Source: Symbiodinium natans (lineage: Eukaryota > Sar > Dinophyceae > Suessiales > Symbiodiniaceae). Taken from it: a stretch of 64,000 bases of DNA. The stretch's first letter is position 1; each line of letters begins with the position of its first letter. Shown here piece after piece: positions 34,700 through 46,194 of the stretch. Position numbers and translations under genes: made by a program. The stretch lies in the NCBI GenBank assembly GCA_905221605.1, contig CAJNDS010002217.1:182501-246500 (forward strand), written 5' to 3'. The notes below the pieces were generated by a model. The model did no database searches. It was not told the origin of the DNA and saw only the letters and a list, made by a program, of their open reading frames with translations.

Positions 34700-35728
34700 T
34701 CTCAGGAGACCCCGCAACGATTCTTCAAAACAAAACAGAGAAAGTATCAGAGAAACAAATCCAAGAAATACGAGAAGTTTCCTTATAAGATTCCAGGATG
34801 CCCCTGGGCTTTGGTTGTTGGGCGTTTGCCCCTTCTATCGCAGAATCTGCGGGAAGGTGGGAGGAGGGGTGGTCTTTCTTCCATGTCTTTATTCTATCAT
34901 TTTGATTGCACCTAGGACCTTCACTTCAAGGGGTCATGACAGTCCTTACTTGTTGAATTAGTTGCATGCGGACCGAGAGTGAGCGAGCAATTCTCAGGCC
35001 ACAACTGACAATATGAACATATTTTGGCCCTGGCTTATAATCCTCGCTAGGTAAACCTTGTAAGCACTCTCTGAGGACCCGAGATACAAACCATATACGA
35101 CCTAGACTAATTATAGCCTGAGTCTCCAGGATGGACGTGAAAATCTATGATTGGCAGGAAAACTAGTTACCCTCTCGTGGGTTCGACTTGCTCTAGATAC
35201 TCCGAAGTTCAGATAATGTTGGAGCAGCTGGAGAACGCAAAGCTTACTTGCTTTCCTGCAGCTGTATGGCAGCTGGATGCTAACCGTAGTGTATGAGGCT
35301 TCATTTGTGCGATTCTGCCGTTCGCCACGCGACAGCACTGCTTCAGAAATACTAGATTTCGCCAAAAAATGTCACAACACGTGCGGTGCTGTTTGGGGCC
35401 AAGCTATCTTCTTTTGGAGGCCAAGGGTAGTAGGAAATTGGCCCTAAGTGGACTACCCCTCGACTTATTTATTTTCTTATTATAGCTAGAAACTTAGAAA
35501 ATAAGCTCCTCATTATTAATTTGATCAAATATGCCCCGCAATTCCCTCTTCAGCCTGGCGTGGGTTCCCGCACCCCAACCCACCCGGACCTGCCGAAACC
35601 CTCCAAACGATTCCAAACCGTTCCCCAGAGTTTAGTTTTGGCTTGGCTCGGGCCCTGTAATAAGGCATACAGGAAAGAAGAAACTTGGTAAGAAATCTCA
35701 TGATTGTCCAGGTGCGGGATTCATTTGT
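34700..35728. other. no supported gene; small AT-rich patch
   Basis: 35460-35535 is AT-rich (TTATTTATTTTCTTATTATAGC and following) with stops in all frames. Around it only short frames are open. Confidence 0.4.
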
Positions 35729-35739
35729 TCAAAGAAAAC

Positions 35740-36118
35740 GGCCTGAGGCCTCAAATTTAAAAAATCCAGGGTACTCTGATCTGGAATCCGCTGTCTTCTC
35801 CAGCGCTGATACTGCATTGCGGCATTGCGGTGACATTGGCAAGCAGCCAGGCCTTGCCCTGCAGGACTTCTGTGGCCGTGCTGAAGTCCCGGACGCAGGC
35901 CGATCCGATGATACAGTCGACACGGCTACCTGGACTCTTTCAGAGGCACGACAACAGCTTGAGTTGACTTCTTCGCTAAACTTGACGCTGCCTGGAACCA
36001 TGGCATTTACACCAGCAGAGTCCAGACCCTGCATGTTGTCGGCAACGATGCTGGCACCGGCCTTTGCAGCGTCGTGACTCTCGATCATCACATGCTCACC
36101 CCGGGCTTCTGAAGACAT
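35740..36118 (-). CDS. coding-like region, uncertain splicing
   Basis: The minus strand is open for 129 codons from an ATG at 36118 (MSSEARGEHVMIESHD...). In a second minus-strand frame the last third reads STATEVLQGKAWLLANVTAM and ends VPWIF-stop. A 49-bp segment with a GT start and AG end (AGTCCAG|GTAGCC ... CTTCAG|CACGG) would join an upstream reading (SLAKKSTQAVVVPLKES) to that one in phase. A 130-codon plus-strand frame covers the same bases. Coding on the minus strand is likely; the exact model is not settled. Confidence 0.35.
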
Positions 36119-38641
36119 CTTGAGGCATGCGCTTCCCCAAATCCGAGCGCAAGCAGTGAGCCAAGCCTCACTGATCTCTCATACTTCTTGGTCGCAGAAC
36201 GAAATAAGAAGACAAGACTCACGAAACAATTCGGGGCCGCATCCCATCTGGAAGAGGAGACCCGCGATGAAAGCCCATGTTCCAAAAATGCGAACGAATA
36301 ATAACTTGGGAAAGCTTAGCAAAGGGATCGCCGTTCCTTAGAGCTTCTACTGGAGTCAGGGCCTAAATCCTTCAGCTGTGCAATGAGTGTTTCTTCGGGG
36401 CTCACTTCCTTCCCTCCCTGTACACTAATGAACTAATTTATTCACGAGCGGGTGTCAGTTTGTCGCTGCAGTGGAAAATCAACGACTCCTTGCTGCAGCA
36501 CTTCGCTTGTGCGCTCGGTAGCCAAAGCACTTGTTCCTGGAACCAACACCCAAACAAAAACAGGGAAGAGCCCTCCCGTTTCCACCTCCGGGGAAGAACG
36601 CTGCAAAGGGACTCCAAGGGGAGGGGGGAAATTGTATGCCGAGAGGCTTGATGATGGTCTTTTCGAGAACCGCAGTCTCCATCATCCTCAGGGTACACTC
36701 TGCTTTGGTTGCTTCTTGCGTGCTGCTTGGTCTACCTGCCAGGCGAACGACTTGTGTCGAACTCTTGAAGAACAAAAACTGCAGGACTTGACTAGCTGAA
36801 ATGTGAACCTAGGTCTAGCTGCAACGTGAACCTGGGTCACCGGGTCGGTCTTGGAAACAGATGCAATTTCGAAACATGGTGATCAGTCCCCAATGCATTT
36901 TGAATCTGAATCGGGATGTGTTTCAGGTACCTCGCCTCGGTTGAAACTCTGTTGAGCTGTCCTTGTACACACTGTGTTTGCAAGTTGCCATTGTGCTGTG
37001 GTGGTGAAAGCATTGAGACCAAAGTTGTCCGCCGACAATTGGTGACAGCACCAGCATCGGTGCCGTGTTGGATGAACTGCGTGGGGACAAACCTCCCATA
37101 TGAACGGTCACCCTTGCTTCTGTCCCAACGTTTCTGAGAGGCATCAGGATCTTCCTCTCGATGTTTCCAGATTACCCATGTTAATTAGGCTCCACCCAGT
37201 TACTGCCCATCCGTGGCAGTACCTCCCGCTTATCGCTGGTAGCCTCCACGAGCCAATCTCCACGAGCCAATCGGCAATAAGGTGAATTGAAACGCACATT
37301 CGAAGACCTGATTTGGGTGCTCTCAAGGAATCGAAAAGACCCCCAGAAAAAGCATCGGAGCTCTGATACGCGCTTCCCCCCTTAGACTTAGACCTCCCAG
37401 TTCCCACCCAGCTGAGTCCCAACTCTCAATTGAAGCTCTGAAAAGTCGATGTTGTAGTCGAGTCACAAACCCTCGTTGCGGGGTTTACAGGCAGGGTTGA
37501 CGATTCAGAGGTCGATTGCTCTGATGTACGCAAGTTTGGCAGAAATTCGACGGTGCTCTCGCTTGAAAATTTCGGGTGTAGGAATGTAGGCCAATAGGCT
37601 TGCCCACCAGTCTGGGGATGTCAGGGGATTATTTGGGTTTTGGGGATTGAGGGATATGTAAACATGGTAAACATGAGAGCTCACCCTGCCCTAGCTCCAA
37701 GGACCCCAAGGCTTCTCCGGGGCTGAGCTGCCTAGCTCCAGCTCTGCACAGCGGTTGTGTACACTGCCCCAGAATCTCAGATCCCATCCTGAGCCCTCTT
37801 GTTTAGTTTGCCCCGCCGCTGCTTGGGCTAGGTCGAACATCTCAAAGTATTCGCTCCAATCTTGCTTGTGAAGTACATTGACTAGCATCGTTGGGTCTCG
37901 AAAGGCCTTGAAATCGAGCCTTAAACATCAGATCTGAAACTATAATTTTTCAGAGTCCACTAAGGAATTCTGAGGATCATGCGCTTCATCTGCGGAGGTG
38001 TTTCCTGAACGCAAGCGTGCAGGGTGTCGGCTTTGAAAGAATGCTTCAAGGGGTGCCTCGCAGACACGAAACATGCAGCTCCGTTTTCAGCAGCACAGCA
38101 TTTCTCAGAGCTCTAATGCGCATAGTTCTGCTCGTGCCAATCAGCTGTGTTCCGCGTAATCTCTGCTAGTGCCAATCAGGCGCGTTCCGCGTAATCACAT
38201 GCACACTCTACTTGTGCTCTCGCCTGATGCCGAGAACCAGTTGAGCATTCGAGACCTGGGTGCAGTAAAACTTGAAGAGCTGGAATTGCCGCAGGCATTT
38301 TCACTGCAACCACAGCGGCACGTGCCAACAGAACATGCCAGGACGACAAGAAAGACAAGTGGTACTTTTCTAGCCAGATGCTTCGCTTCTCCCTGGCAGG
38401 TGGCGGACAGGTTCTTGTGTTTGTTTTGGTTTCTGAAAACAGCCGTGTCCTGAAGCACGCGCACACAGGTCAGAGCCAAAATCTTCTCAAACGGCCTCGT
38501 GGTATTTGCCTTAAACTTCTTGATCTCTTCACCCTGGAGCACGCATGGCTGCACAGTCACACAGTGTCGTCAACGAACAATGGTTCCTTACTCAAAACGA
38601 AGTATGGCTCGAGCAACAAGCTACGCAGCTACTAGTGACTG
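36119..38641. other. no firm gene; weak minus-strand exon candidates
   Basis: Two weak candidates: about 36740-36620 (residues SSTQEATKAECTLRMMETAV) and about 38540-38475 (acceptor CTCCAG|GGTGAAG, GEEIKKFKANTTRPFEKILA, then a GT donor). Each has a competing open frame on the plus strand. The rest holds short frames only. Confidence 0.3.
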
Positions 38642-38932
38642 CTAGTGAGCCTTGAACTCATCATCGGCCATCTTCATAGCGGCAAGGGGATTGTCTCGTA
38701 TGAGGTTGACCTTCCGGCAAAGCAGGCATCGTGCTTCAGGTGCGCCAAGTTGCACGTCGAGCCCTTGCCCAAGCGATCAAACTGCAGCATTCATGCCCCA
38801 GAGAGGGAGTAGTGCAACCGACGGAGCCTTTTCGATCATGCTCTCTACAGGGCGCAAGACCAAAACATTTGCATCCTGGCGAGCAGCAATCTCAAGACTT
38901 GTCTCAACGAAGAGCATGACAAACAACTGGGG
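38642..38932 (-). CDS. candidate C-terminal exon with in-frame TGA
   Basis: 97 codons from an acceptor (TTTGTCCAG|CCCCAG) to a TAG at 38644-38642, all in one frame, with a single internal TGA at 38779-38777. Before it: PQLFVMLFVETSLEIAARQ and ANVLVLRPVESMIEKAPSV. After it: GQGLDVQLGAPEARCLLCRK and NPLAAMKMADDEFKAH. Both halves look coding in the same frame, including a CLLC pair near the end. The TGA could be a decayed Arg codon (CGA to TGA), a selenocysteine codon, or a sign that this is a pseudogene. No family is recognised. Confidence 0.45.
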
Positions 38933-39095
38933 CTGGACAAAGTCACGCATCATGAAATCGCACAAAAATCTTGATGCTCAGCCAATGGGTGCTATCATCA
39001 AGCGACACAAGCAACAAACACAATCTTGAGAGCCCCTGACTCTACAACCTGATCATTACGACATAGCAACTTGCGCACTCTGCTTCCACTTTGGA

Positions 39096-39115
39096 ACACA
39101 CACACACACACACAC
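39096..39115. repeat. (AC)n microsatellite
   Basis: About ten copies of the AC dinucleotide. Confidence 0.9.
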
Positions 39116-39291
39116 GTTGGCGTTTGGCTGGAGATCAGGTGGTAGAGGTACGCACTGGAGAAGACATGGTTTCTTGGGAACGAAAGCACCAACAAAAGCA
39201 CCACGTCGAGCATCCCCACCGAGTCCCAAAAACCCAACTGCAAGGCTGCTATGTTGGTAAGCGCGTGCTTTGCTGCTGTTTCTGTGTTGAC

Positions 39292-39650
39292 TCAGAGTTT
39301 GCGGTTCGATGCAGCGAGTTTTGAGTGCAAGGTTAGAGCTTTGGGCAGCGCGCCCAGTGTGTCGTATTCGTTTGCGGTGGAAGACAGGTCATAGCATGCA
39401 TGCAGTGCTTCTTGGGGTTCAATGCTTGGATTTTGCTTGGGTCGAAAAGTGTTCTTGGGCGTTGCTGGCTTCATGCTAGGTTCGGCAGGGGTTTGTTGCA
39501 ACTTCGACAATTTCCGAAACAAACAACTTTTAATATCAGTGCAACCCGACAACATGCAAGCTGTAAGCACCTTGGCGCTGACACTGTCTACGAACAGCAA
39601 GCGCAGCTGGCACATTTGCTCGCCTGAAGCTTCCCTGGCTTGCCTATTCA
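39292..39650 (-). CDS. candidate C-terminal exon, unknown protein
   Basis: Minus-strand frame ending in TGA at 39294-39292, open upstream to 39699. The part from about 39630 reads CQLRLLFVDSVSAKVLTACM, then LFRKLSKLQQTPAEPSMKPA, then a Pro/Lys-rich linker and YDLSSTANEYDTLGALPKAL. Codon choice and residue mix look coding. A plus-strand frame also spans it (39400-39627), so strand is probable and not certain. The stop separates it from the exon at 38932-38642, which would belong to the next gene in line. Confidence 0.4.
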
Positions 39651-39699
39651 GGCAACATTTCGGTATAGTTGCCCGCCTCAGCCACCCTGGCCTGCCCAA

Positions 39700-41642
39700 T
39701 TCACATGTCTGCTGAGGCCTCGGGCCGTAGGTGTCTACGCCCCACCTTTAATCCCCCCCAACAGCCCACGCGCAGTTTGCCCCACTTTCTTTGGAACTGT
39801 TTTGCTTGGAACGGGCACCCTAGCCGACAGGTGTCCGGGAGCGAACGATGTATCAGGACCCGGGAGAGCCCCGGCCAAACTAATTTCACATCTATAGCAC
39901 TCCTCGATGCACTTCTGATACTTCGTATGACTCGTTTCCATGTCAACGTGCACGCTCACAATAAAAACGATGCAGCTCATGGGCTTTGTTCTGTCTCAGC
40001 AGTGGAATGCATGGTTTCATCTTATCGAGCTCAAGAATGGTTGAAAGGGGTTCAATTCTGGAAGCGCAGCATCACGCCATTTCACAATTACAACGCCAAG
40101 GTTCCTTGGAGAACTGCAGGGATGCCACGCAGAGGACCAAGCAAATGAAGCCCTGCGATCAAAGATCAGCCGTACTCTCCGAATGCGAATAGACCAAAGG
40201 AGCTTCTGCAACGCTGGCCGTCAGCATCATGTTGTTCTGCGACTCCGCCCTCACGAATGGCCTGTAGCTCCGACAGTGACTTCAAATGCTGGGCAGACCC
40301 GAACTCCCGAACCATTGAGTTGAGGGAAGGGCGAAAAAAACTGCTCTGGCAACTATCGAGTGTCTACCGGCCTACTGATCCTTCCTTGAAACCCTCTACA
40401 TCAGCTCTCAGGCGGCGACCGTGCATCAAAGAAGAATGCCAAATGCCAGTCATCAAATTCCTGCCTTGTTCAAGGAATGAAAGGTTCAATGTCTGGGCAA
40501 GCCGGTTGGCAAGTGCATGTCTTGACAAACTTTAAGATATCCAAGTGGCTCTGTGAGGAGTGAAGGCTGGACTCTGAAACGCTCCTGTGGCCGGAGGTCG
40601 TCCGGACACCTGCCCATGCTTGGAGATGCTTAAAGTGTCAGTTTCCTGATAGCAAAGAGGATTGCGACTCATGGGCCAACATGACGGTTCTCTGCGAAAC
40701 ATGATGGTTCTCTGCGTAAACGAGATAGATGTCGTGGAGAGGCAAAGTCCCTTGGAGGAAAGTCCTGCTTGTCATCATTTAGGGTGCGTAGCTACGCAGT
40801 GCTGACGTTGAGCATTGTCCATGATTGTCCATGTGAAGTACCAAGCCAAACGGGCAACGTGTAACTGAGTTGGTGGATGAATTTCGCATCCTACTAGTGA
40901 TTGCAATCTTGACATGGTCAAGATACGGCAATCACCTGCACTCCCCACTCCCTGCTTAGCACAGTGCACATTTCGCAGCTCAAGCTATACCATAACTGCC
41001 GAACTGCAAAGTCCTGGCAGCAATCGTATGAACCAGCTCATTCAGTGCTGCCCTCGACGAGTGGCTAGAATGCTCAGCAGCCCAGATCAAAACACAAGGT
41101 GGTTCGCTGGCCTGACAGCATACGACACGGTGTCCTGTGCTTCAGCAATATTTCCAGAAACCTTCTGTCACGAGCTTTTGCGTGATAAGCGTAGTAGTAT
41201 TGTGCATGCTTCTGCACCTTTGAACTGCTTGAATAACATCTTTGAGGTTCGCATGCTTCGACCACGCCAGCCTCTCAACAATTTGTGAGGTACGAGTATG
41301 TCAAGCCCAGCCGAAATGTCAACAGGGGCAACCTATCTGCCATTGCTGCGGGCTGACAGATTTCAGGAAGCACCTGGCTGATCACAAAACGGGAACGCAT
41401 GGCTCTGTGTCCTTGCATGTCCTTCCCTGTTTCTGCTGTAGTCTGGTGCGCCCACCCGCGCGTTCTGTTGCCTTTTGTTCGCGTGCTAGGGCTTGCATGG
41501 CTTGCCAGGCCTCCCCATGTCGCGAAATGCGACCGTACACTTTGTGGCCGTAAGGCTGGTGCCTTCTTTTACCTAGACTGCTCTCCCATCTAGATGTGCT
41601 CATATCGCGATGGTCTTCCCGAGCCGGCACAATCCAGCAGCA
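39700..41642. other. no firm gene
   Basis: 39714-39736 repeats a 23-bp element also seen at 18775-18797, again followed by CCCCACCT and C-rich sequence. Short plus-strand frames at 40017-40192 and 40257-40535 have mixed residue composition but no splice support. Confidence 0.35.
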
Positions 41643-42059
41643 TCATTGAGAAAGCGCAACTACAAGTAATTGTCGCAGACACAACATTGCACAACAGCAC
41701 ATGCCGCGCACATAACCGCCATAAGCCAGGTCCTCCAGCAAGTTGGAGAGCAAGGACTGACCGAGGTGGCTCCAACCACCAAACTGCACGCAGCTCTGCA
41801 GCGATCCGGAAAGGTTTGAACAGTCTTTTTTCAACATTCCATACAGATTAAGCTCACAAGTGAATAGGTTAGTAAGTAACATGAAGAGCCCAGCCTGGCA
41901 CTCGATATTCCAGTCAGAGCTGAGCAAGTCCTGTGCCTGGCGTGCAAGCGGACAGCAGAAGTTGTCGATGACCTTCCAGTCTGCCTCCAGCGGAAAGTTG
42001 CCCATCACATAGACCTCGAACCGGGATACACTCTCATAAGGGAAAACATGGGCCAAGAG
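41643..42059 (-). CDS. two-exon 3' end of an unknown protein
   Basis: Exon A 42059-41895 (acceptor TTTAG|CTCTTGG, 55 codons, phase 0) is followed by a 99-bp intron with a GC donor (TGCCAG|GCTGGG) and AG acceptor (GCTGCAG|AGCTGC), then exon B 41795-41643 (51 codons including TGA). Both are in phase 0. Visible residues: PYESVSRFEVYVMGNFPLEA, DWKVIDNFCCPLARQAQDLL, then FGGWSHLGQSLLSNLLEDLA and a Cys/Leu-rich hydrophobic tail. Phase agreement across a GC-AG intron of typical size makes this one of the better short models. The product is not recognised; upstream exons were not found. Confidence 0.5.
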   Translation of the reverse strand, partial: LLAHVFPYESVSRFEVYVMGNFPLEADWKVIDNFCCPLARQAQDLLSSDWNIECQAGLFMLLTNLFTCELNLYGMLKKDCSNLSGSLQSCVQFGGWSHLGQSLLSNLLEDLAYGGYVRGMCCCAMLCLRQLLVVALSQ

Positions 42060-43315
42060 CTAAATTGTGTGCAGGCATGCACGAATGCACTATTGACTCA
42101 TTGACGAGTCATTGACTGCAGATTCTATTGATGGACGCAGGCCAAGCGCTTGCTTGGGGCTGTCCAATACTAATTCTCAATTCACTTTGGCATTTCTCAG
42201 CCTTTACCCACACCCGAGCCAGTTCGTCCCCTGCCCTTCAGCCGTTCTTTATCGTTCTTTGGCGTGCACAGGAGGAAGACATGGCTAGACCAACAACTCG
42301 AGGCAAAGAGAGTCAGAGGTGCTGGAGGCATGAAAACAGCCAGCAAGTAAAGTAAAGGAAAAGAGCAGAGATGACGAACTGGACCGTGAAAGATTGTGCT
42401 TGCTCTTCTCGATGTGCACTGTTCTTAGGATCGGCGACCCTTGCAAAATGCTGCAGTCTGCTACAGTAAAATCTTCATTCTTCTGTTTTGTATGCCTTCC
42501 CACACGTGCGCAGTCGTGCCAATGTTAGGGACTCGTTGACTCCTGGAGTGGGCTCGGGGCCTGATGTCGTCATGATGTGCCATCGGATTCGGTCCCATCG
42601 AAGCAGAACAATGAATGTTCGTGCGCCTTCTAGCGCCCGCAGCCACATTCTGAGGACACTGCATATTCGGCATCTTGCTTCGACACGTTCGCATCCCATG
42701 CGACCACAACGTCTTTCTGCAGCCTTGCCTGCCACGAGACATAACGTGCCAGGAAATGCGAGTCGGTCTGTCGATCCTCGGCAGTGTAGTTCCGAAGCTC
42801 GTCGAACGTTTTGCTGCGTCCAGCGAAGCCGACCTCTATTAAACACCCAGGGCTTTGCGACTCGTCAAGTCAGTAACCACATCGTGACGACGGTCAGCAG
42901 TGATCACAAATGGCTCATGGGATCAGGCCCCGACCCAGAAAGCATGGCTGAGAAAAACTGCTGGACAGAAGGAGTCTCCTTCGCATCCTGCATGGCCGGC
43001 AAACCTGTTGCAGCGATCCCGTCAACAGGGATAATGCAGCCAGCGAAAGCACTGACAGCCAGACCAGTTATGGTAGTAGAAGTACCTCGGCTCGTCTGTC
43101 CACGTGCGCACACCAGGTTATCCAGTTTACACGGGGTATCATGGCACATCCGATTTCGATGATATGCTCTATGCAACTCGCCCCTATGAAATTGGCTAAA
43201 CATCCTAAAAAGATCCAAAAGCTGGAAAGATCTGGTAAGGGTTCAGGCCAGCCTATGGCACGCAAGCATGCCGTGTCGTAGACAAGCACCCGCCGCCGCC
43301 GTAATGGTGATTAAC
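42060..43315. other. weak exon candidate only
   Basis: A 224-codon plus-strand frame (42488-43162) overlaps several minus-strand frames. At 43080-42915 a minus-strand reading (TGLAVSAFAGCIIPVDGIAA, then QQFFSAMLSGSG) is more protein-like and would lie downstream of the gene at 43932-43316. Neither has confirmed boundaries. Confidence 0.3.
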
Positions 43316-43932
43316 AGCGCTGCGTGACAAAATGATCGCGTACTGAAGATATCTAGCGCCAGTGCTCGTGATCAGCTTCAACACCCGGAAACGGAGATGC
43401 AGTGCACCGCCCACAGCAAAACTCTTCAAGCAAGAGTAACTCTGCTGACCAACTCTCTGGGGTAGATGCTTGAGAATGGACTCCTCGTACAAAGAGCGAC
43501 TGGAGATGCCTTCCTTCATATGCCTACCACCGGCGAAGACAAGACGGCCAAGAAATCGTTTGTCTTGCCTGCTTGGACATGTCTGCTTCAATCAGAAGCC
43601 AGCTGCACTTGCATCAGTGTTTGAAGCTTGCCCGGCCTTGCTGCACAAAATCCAGAGCTACCCCCCCCCCCACCCCCACTCCCCCCCACCCCCCCCCCCC
43701 CCCACCCCACTCCCCCCACCCCCACTCCCCCCACCCCCCCCCACCCCCCCCCCCCCCCCCCGCCCCCAGCCTCGACTGTGTCTCGGTTCGACTTCCCCCA
43801 ACCCCCCCACCCCTTTTTCCCCCACACCCCCACCCCCACCCCCCACAGCCAGAGAGTTGATGCCTGGCCTGTACTTGTCAAACACAACACTGGCGCCAAA
43901 AGCAGCCGATGTCCTCAGCAATTCAGCAGTGC
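43316..43932 (-). CDS. two exons of an unknown protein around a poly-G intron
   Basis: Exon A 43932-43847 (acceptor TTCAAG|GCACTG; donor CTGGCT|GTGGGG at the edge of the G-run on this strand) reads ELLRTSAAFGASVVFDKYRP. Exon B starts at 43585 (acceptor TTGAAG|CAGACA) and reads KRFLGRLVFAGGRHMKEG, SLYEESILKHLPQRVGQQSY, SCLKSFAVGGALHLRFRVLK. It is open to a stop near 43253; a GT donor at 43315-43314 would end it in phase 0. Phases agree across the intron, which consists largely of G/C homopolymer. Exon B is clearly protein-like. No family assigned. Confidence 0.45.
43660..43852. repeat. C-rich run
   Basis: About 190 bp of CCCCCCACCCC-type sequence with an internal non-repeat island (43770-43799). 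It fills most of the proposed intron of the minus-strand gene here. Open frames through it are Pro- or Gly-rich artefacts. Confidence 0.9.
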
Positions 43933-44152
43933 CTTGAATGCTGTTTCATGTGCTCATGTGCTTCAAGTCTGCCCTTTACTAAGCCAGAGACAGATCATTA
44001 TGCGAGTTGCTGACGATGAAAACCTTGGACAACTTCTCTATGTCGGCTCGTTCTCACGTGCTAGCCCGGATGCCGAGGTGGGTGCTGGCATTACCATCAG
44101 CATCACTAACACCTCAAGAGCCCACTGCCGAGGTACATTGCGTGCGCCTGTC

Positions 44153-45047
44153 TCAACGAGCACTCACCAAGCCCCGCACAAGTATGATCACTCGCCGGGT
44201 GGTGAGCGCAACTAGCTTCTTGCCGACGGCACTCTCGCCTGAGTGAAACAAAAATGGAAAGCTAAATCGAAGATGAAAGGATTCCACTTGCCCTGAGATC
44301 CTTGCGCTGGCCCTGTGGCAGAAATCGTGTGAAAGCAACGAGACCCGCTTTAAATTGTCTGCGCATGCTTGCACGTCTGCACAGCATATGTTGCTAACTG
44401 GCTTGGGATAGAGTGACGGATGCCTGGCCTTTCGCTGATCCTGTTCGTCATATTCAGGATTGTCCCAGTCATCCTGCAGAGCTTTCAGGCAACAGTCATT
44501 ACAGTCATTACACATGGCCTTCAAAGATGCTGTCGGATGCTGATGGCGGATACTGACGGCGTTTTCTGTCACAGGGGCTCCGGCAAGAGTTTCTTCGCCT
44601 GGCCTGAAAGTGCAGAAGCGCTGGCACACTGGAGGATCAAAGGGCAGTGCGGATAGTCCTCGCACAAAGCCTTTGAGCCTCGTGCGAACTGGCACTGCTT
44701 TTTGCTGCCTCGGCCATAATGCGCTCATAAGCTGCCTGACAGGGGGCGAAAGACTTGGTACTTTCGCTCGCGTTCAGTTCGGACAGCAGTGCACCTCACC
44801 TTATACAGCTTGACGATTCGGACGAGGCGGATTACTCGAACAACTCGGCCGACTGACCTGGGAATGTGAAACGTTCTGGGACGGGAGATGGCAGGAGTTC
44901 ACTAGTTGTGACATGTTTATTGCATAACATGTCACGTGGCAGTAGCATCATGTCGCGTAGCATTGGCATTGGCAGTGGGGGGCAACAGCAGGTCCGATTT
45001 GCAAAAGACTTGACAAACGCATCACCGCCGCTTCGGTGTTTGTCCAT
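44153..45047 (-). CDS. two-exon segment of an unknown Cys-containing protein
   Basis: Exon A 45047-44858 (acceptor TGTGCCAG|ATGGAC; donor TTCCCAG|GTCAG; leaves in phase 1) reads MDKHRSGGDAFVKSFANRT and ends SPVPERFTFP. Exon B starts at 44697 (acceptor AAAAAG|CAGTGCC, matching phase) and runs open to a stop at 44153: VPVRTRLKGFVRGLSALPFD, FRPGEETLAG, MCNDCNDCCLKALQDDWDNP, then a basic tail. The intron is 160 bp. The CNDCNDCC cluster could bind metal. Exon B may contain further introns. An overlapping 212-codon plus-strand frame (44866-45504) is considered a shadow. Confidence 0.45.
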
Positions 45048-46194
45048 CTGGCACATCCTTTGTAGGAAAATTTGTGCGTCATCTGATCTATCCGTCCGAG
45101 GATGGCGATCGCTTCCGTTTTACATGTCTCATGTGCATGACGATTTGAATACATTGCATGTCGTCACACAGGGTTCGGCTCAGTTCGAGTATCAACTACT
45201 CAGCACAGGGTCGCTGTTTACTGTCAGAGCATGGGCAGAGCCTTGTACGCACACATGCAGTTTTGAGCTTGTAGTGCGCTCTCAACCACCTAGCAGTCGC
45301 TTAAACTTGAAAGAGAAGTGTAACACGGCGACAAGTCTTCGCAGGGGAAATCCGAGTTTCGTCTTCTCGTGGTCGCAAGGATGGTTGTGGCTTCGCATCT
45401 TCGCATCAGTACGACCACACACCGGTTTTCAGGGTTTTGGGATTTGTTGGATTCGAACATCAATTTCGGAATCGCAAGCCTGCACCCTGTTGCGTAGGAT
45501 TTAAGAGTGTTTGCACATCAGGGTACAAGAAATCAGCAAGATGAACGAATCAGATTCTGGTTGCACTGGTTCCACTGATTGCACTGTCACCCGCTTTGGC
45601 TTTGGACTGCAACCGGGGACTCCGCCAAAGAAACAAGAAGCGTTGGACTTCTACCTAAACGGCCTCTACCATTCAAACGCTTGCTATCTATTGCCGTCGC
45701 CAGCCTAATTTTCAAGCATGAAGGGCTGTTCAGTCCGCAGCGCACAACACTTTACCAGCGCAGCAAATGCACACCAAGGTGAGGGAGAAGACTGCCGCTT
45801 TGCGAAGCGGGGCTGTGGAATCAGAAGTGTGCATTCCATCGCTTGTCCGAAGGTGTCCGAAAGGGGCGCAGGATGCTAGGACTGCTAGGATGAAAGCACT
45901 AGCTTTTGGAAGCCTAACGGCCCGGCCTCTGCAGAATCTAGCAGCAAACACATGTCTAGCACGACTATATCTCGAGACGTGCTGGGGCAACAGAAGACTC
46001 CAGGAGTAGACTTTGCAGGATGTGAACGTGCCAAGCGGACCAGTGGGGATGGCAAGGTGTCGAACGGCTCTTTCATGCTTCAGCTCATGTCAGCTCAGTG
46101 CTGCCTCCAACGGGCGACAATATACGGCGTACAGGTATACCACAGGCAGTAGGCACGTATGGGCAGATATCGGCAGTTGCAGAATTCGTGCGAG
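45048..46194. other. no supported gene
   Basis: Both strands hold short open frames. If the weak plus-strand candidate at 46.2-46.6 kb is real, a strand switch (minus to the left, plus to the right) falls in this stretch. Confidence 0.3.

Noticed and set aside
42488-43162. 224-codon plus-strand open frame
   Set aside because: Near chance length, Arg/Ser-rich in the first half, no domain, overlapped by protein-like minus-strand readings.
44866-45504. 212-codon plus-strand open frame
   Set aside because: Near chance length, no domain, and the minus strand has splice-supported exons in the same place.
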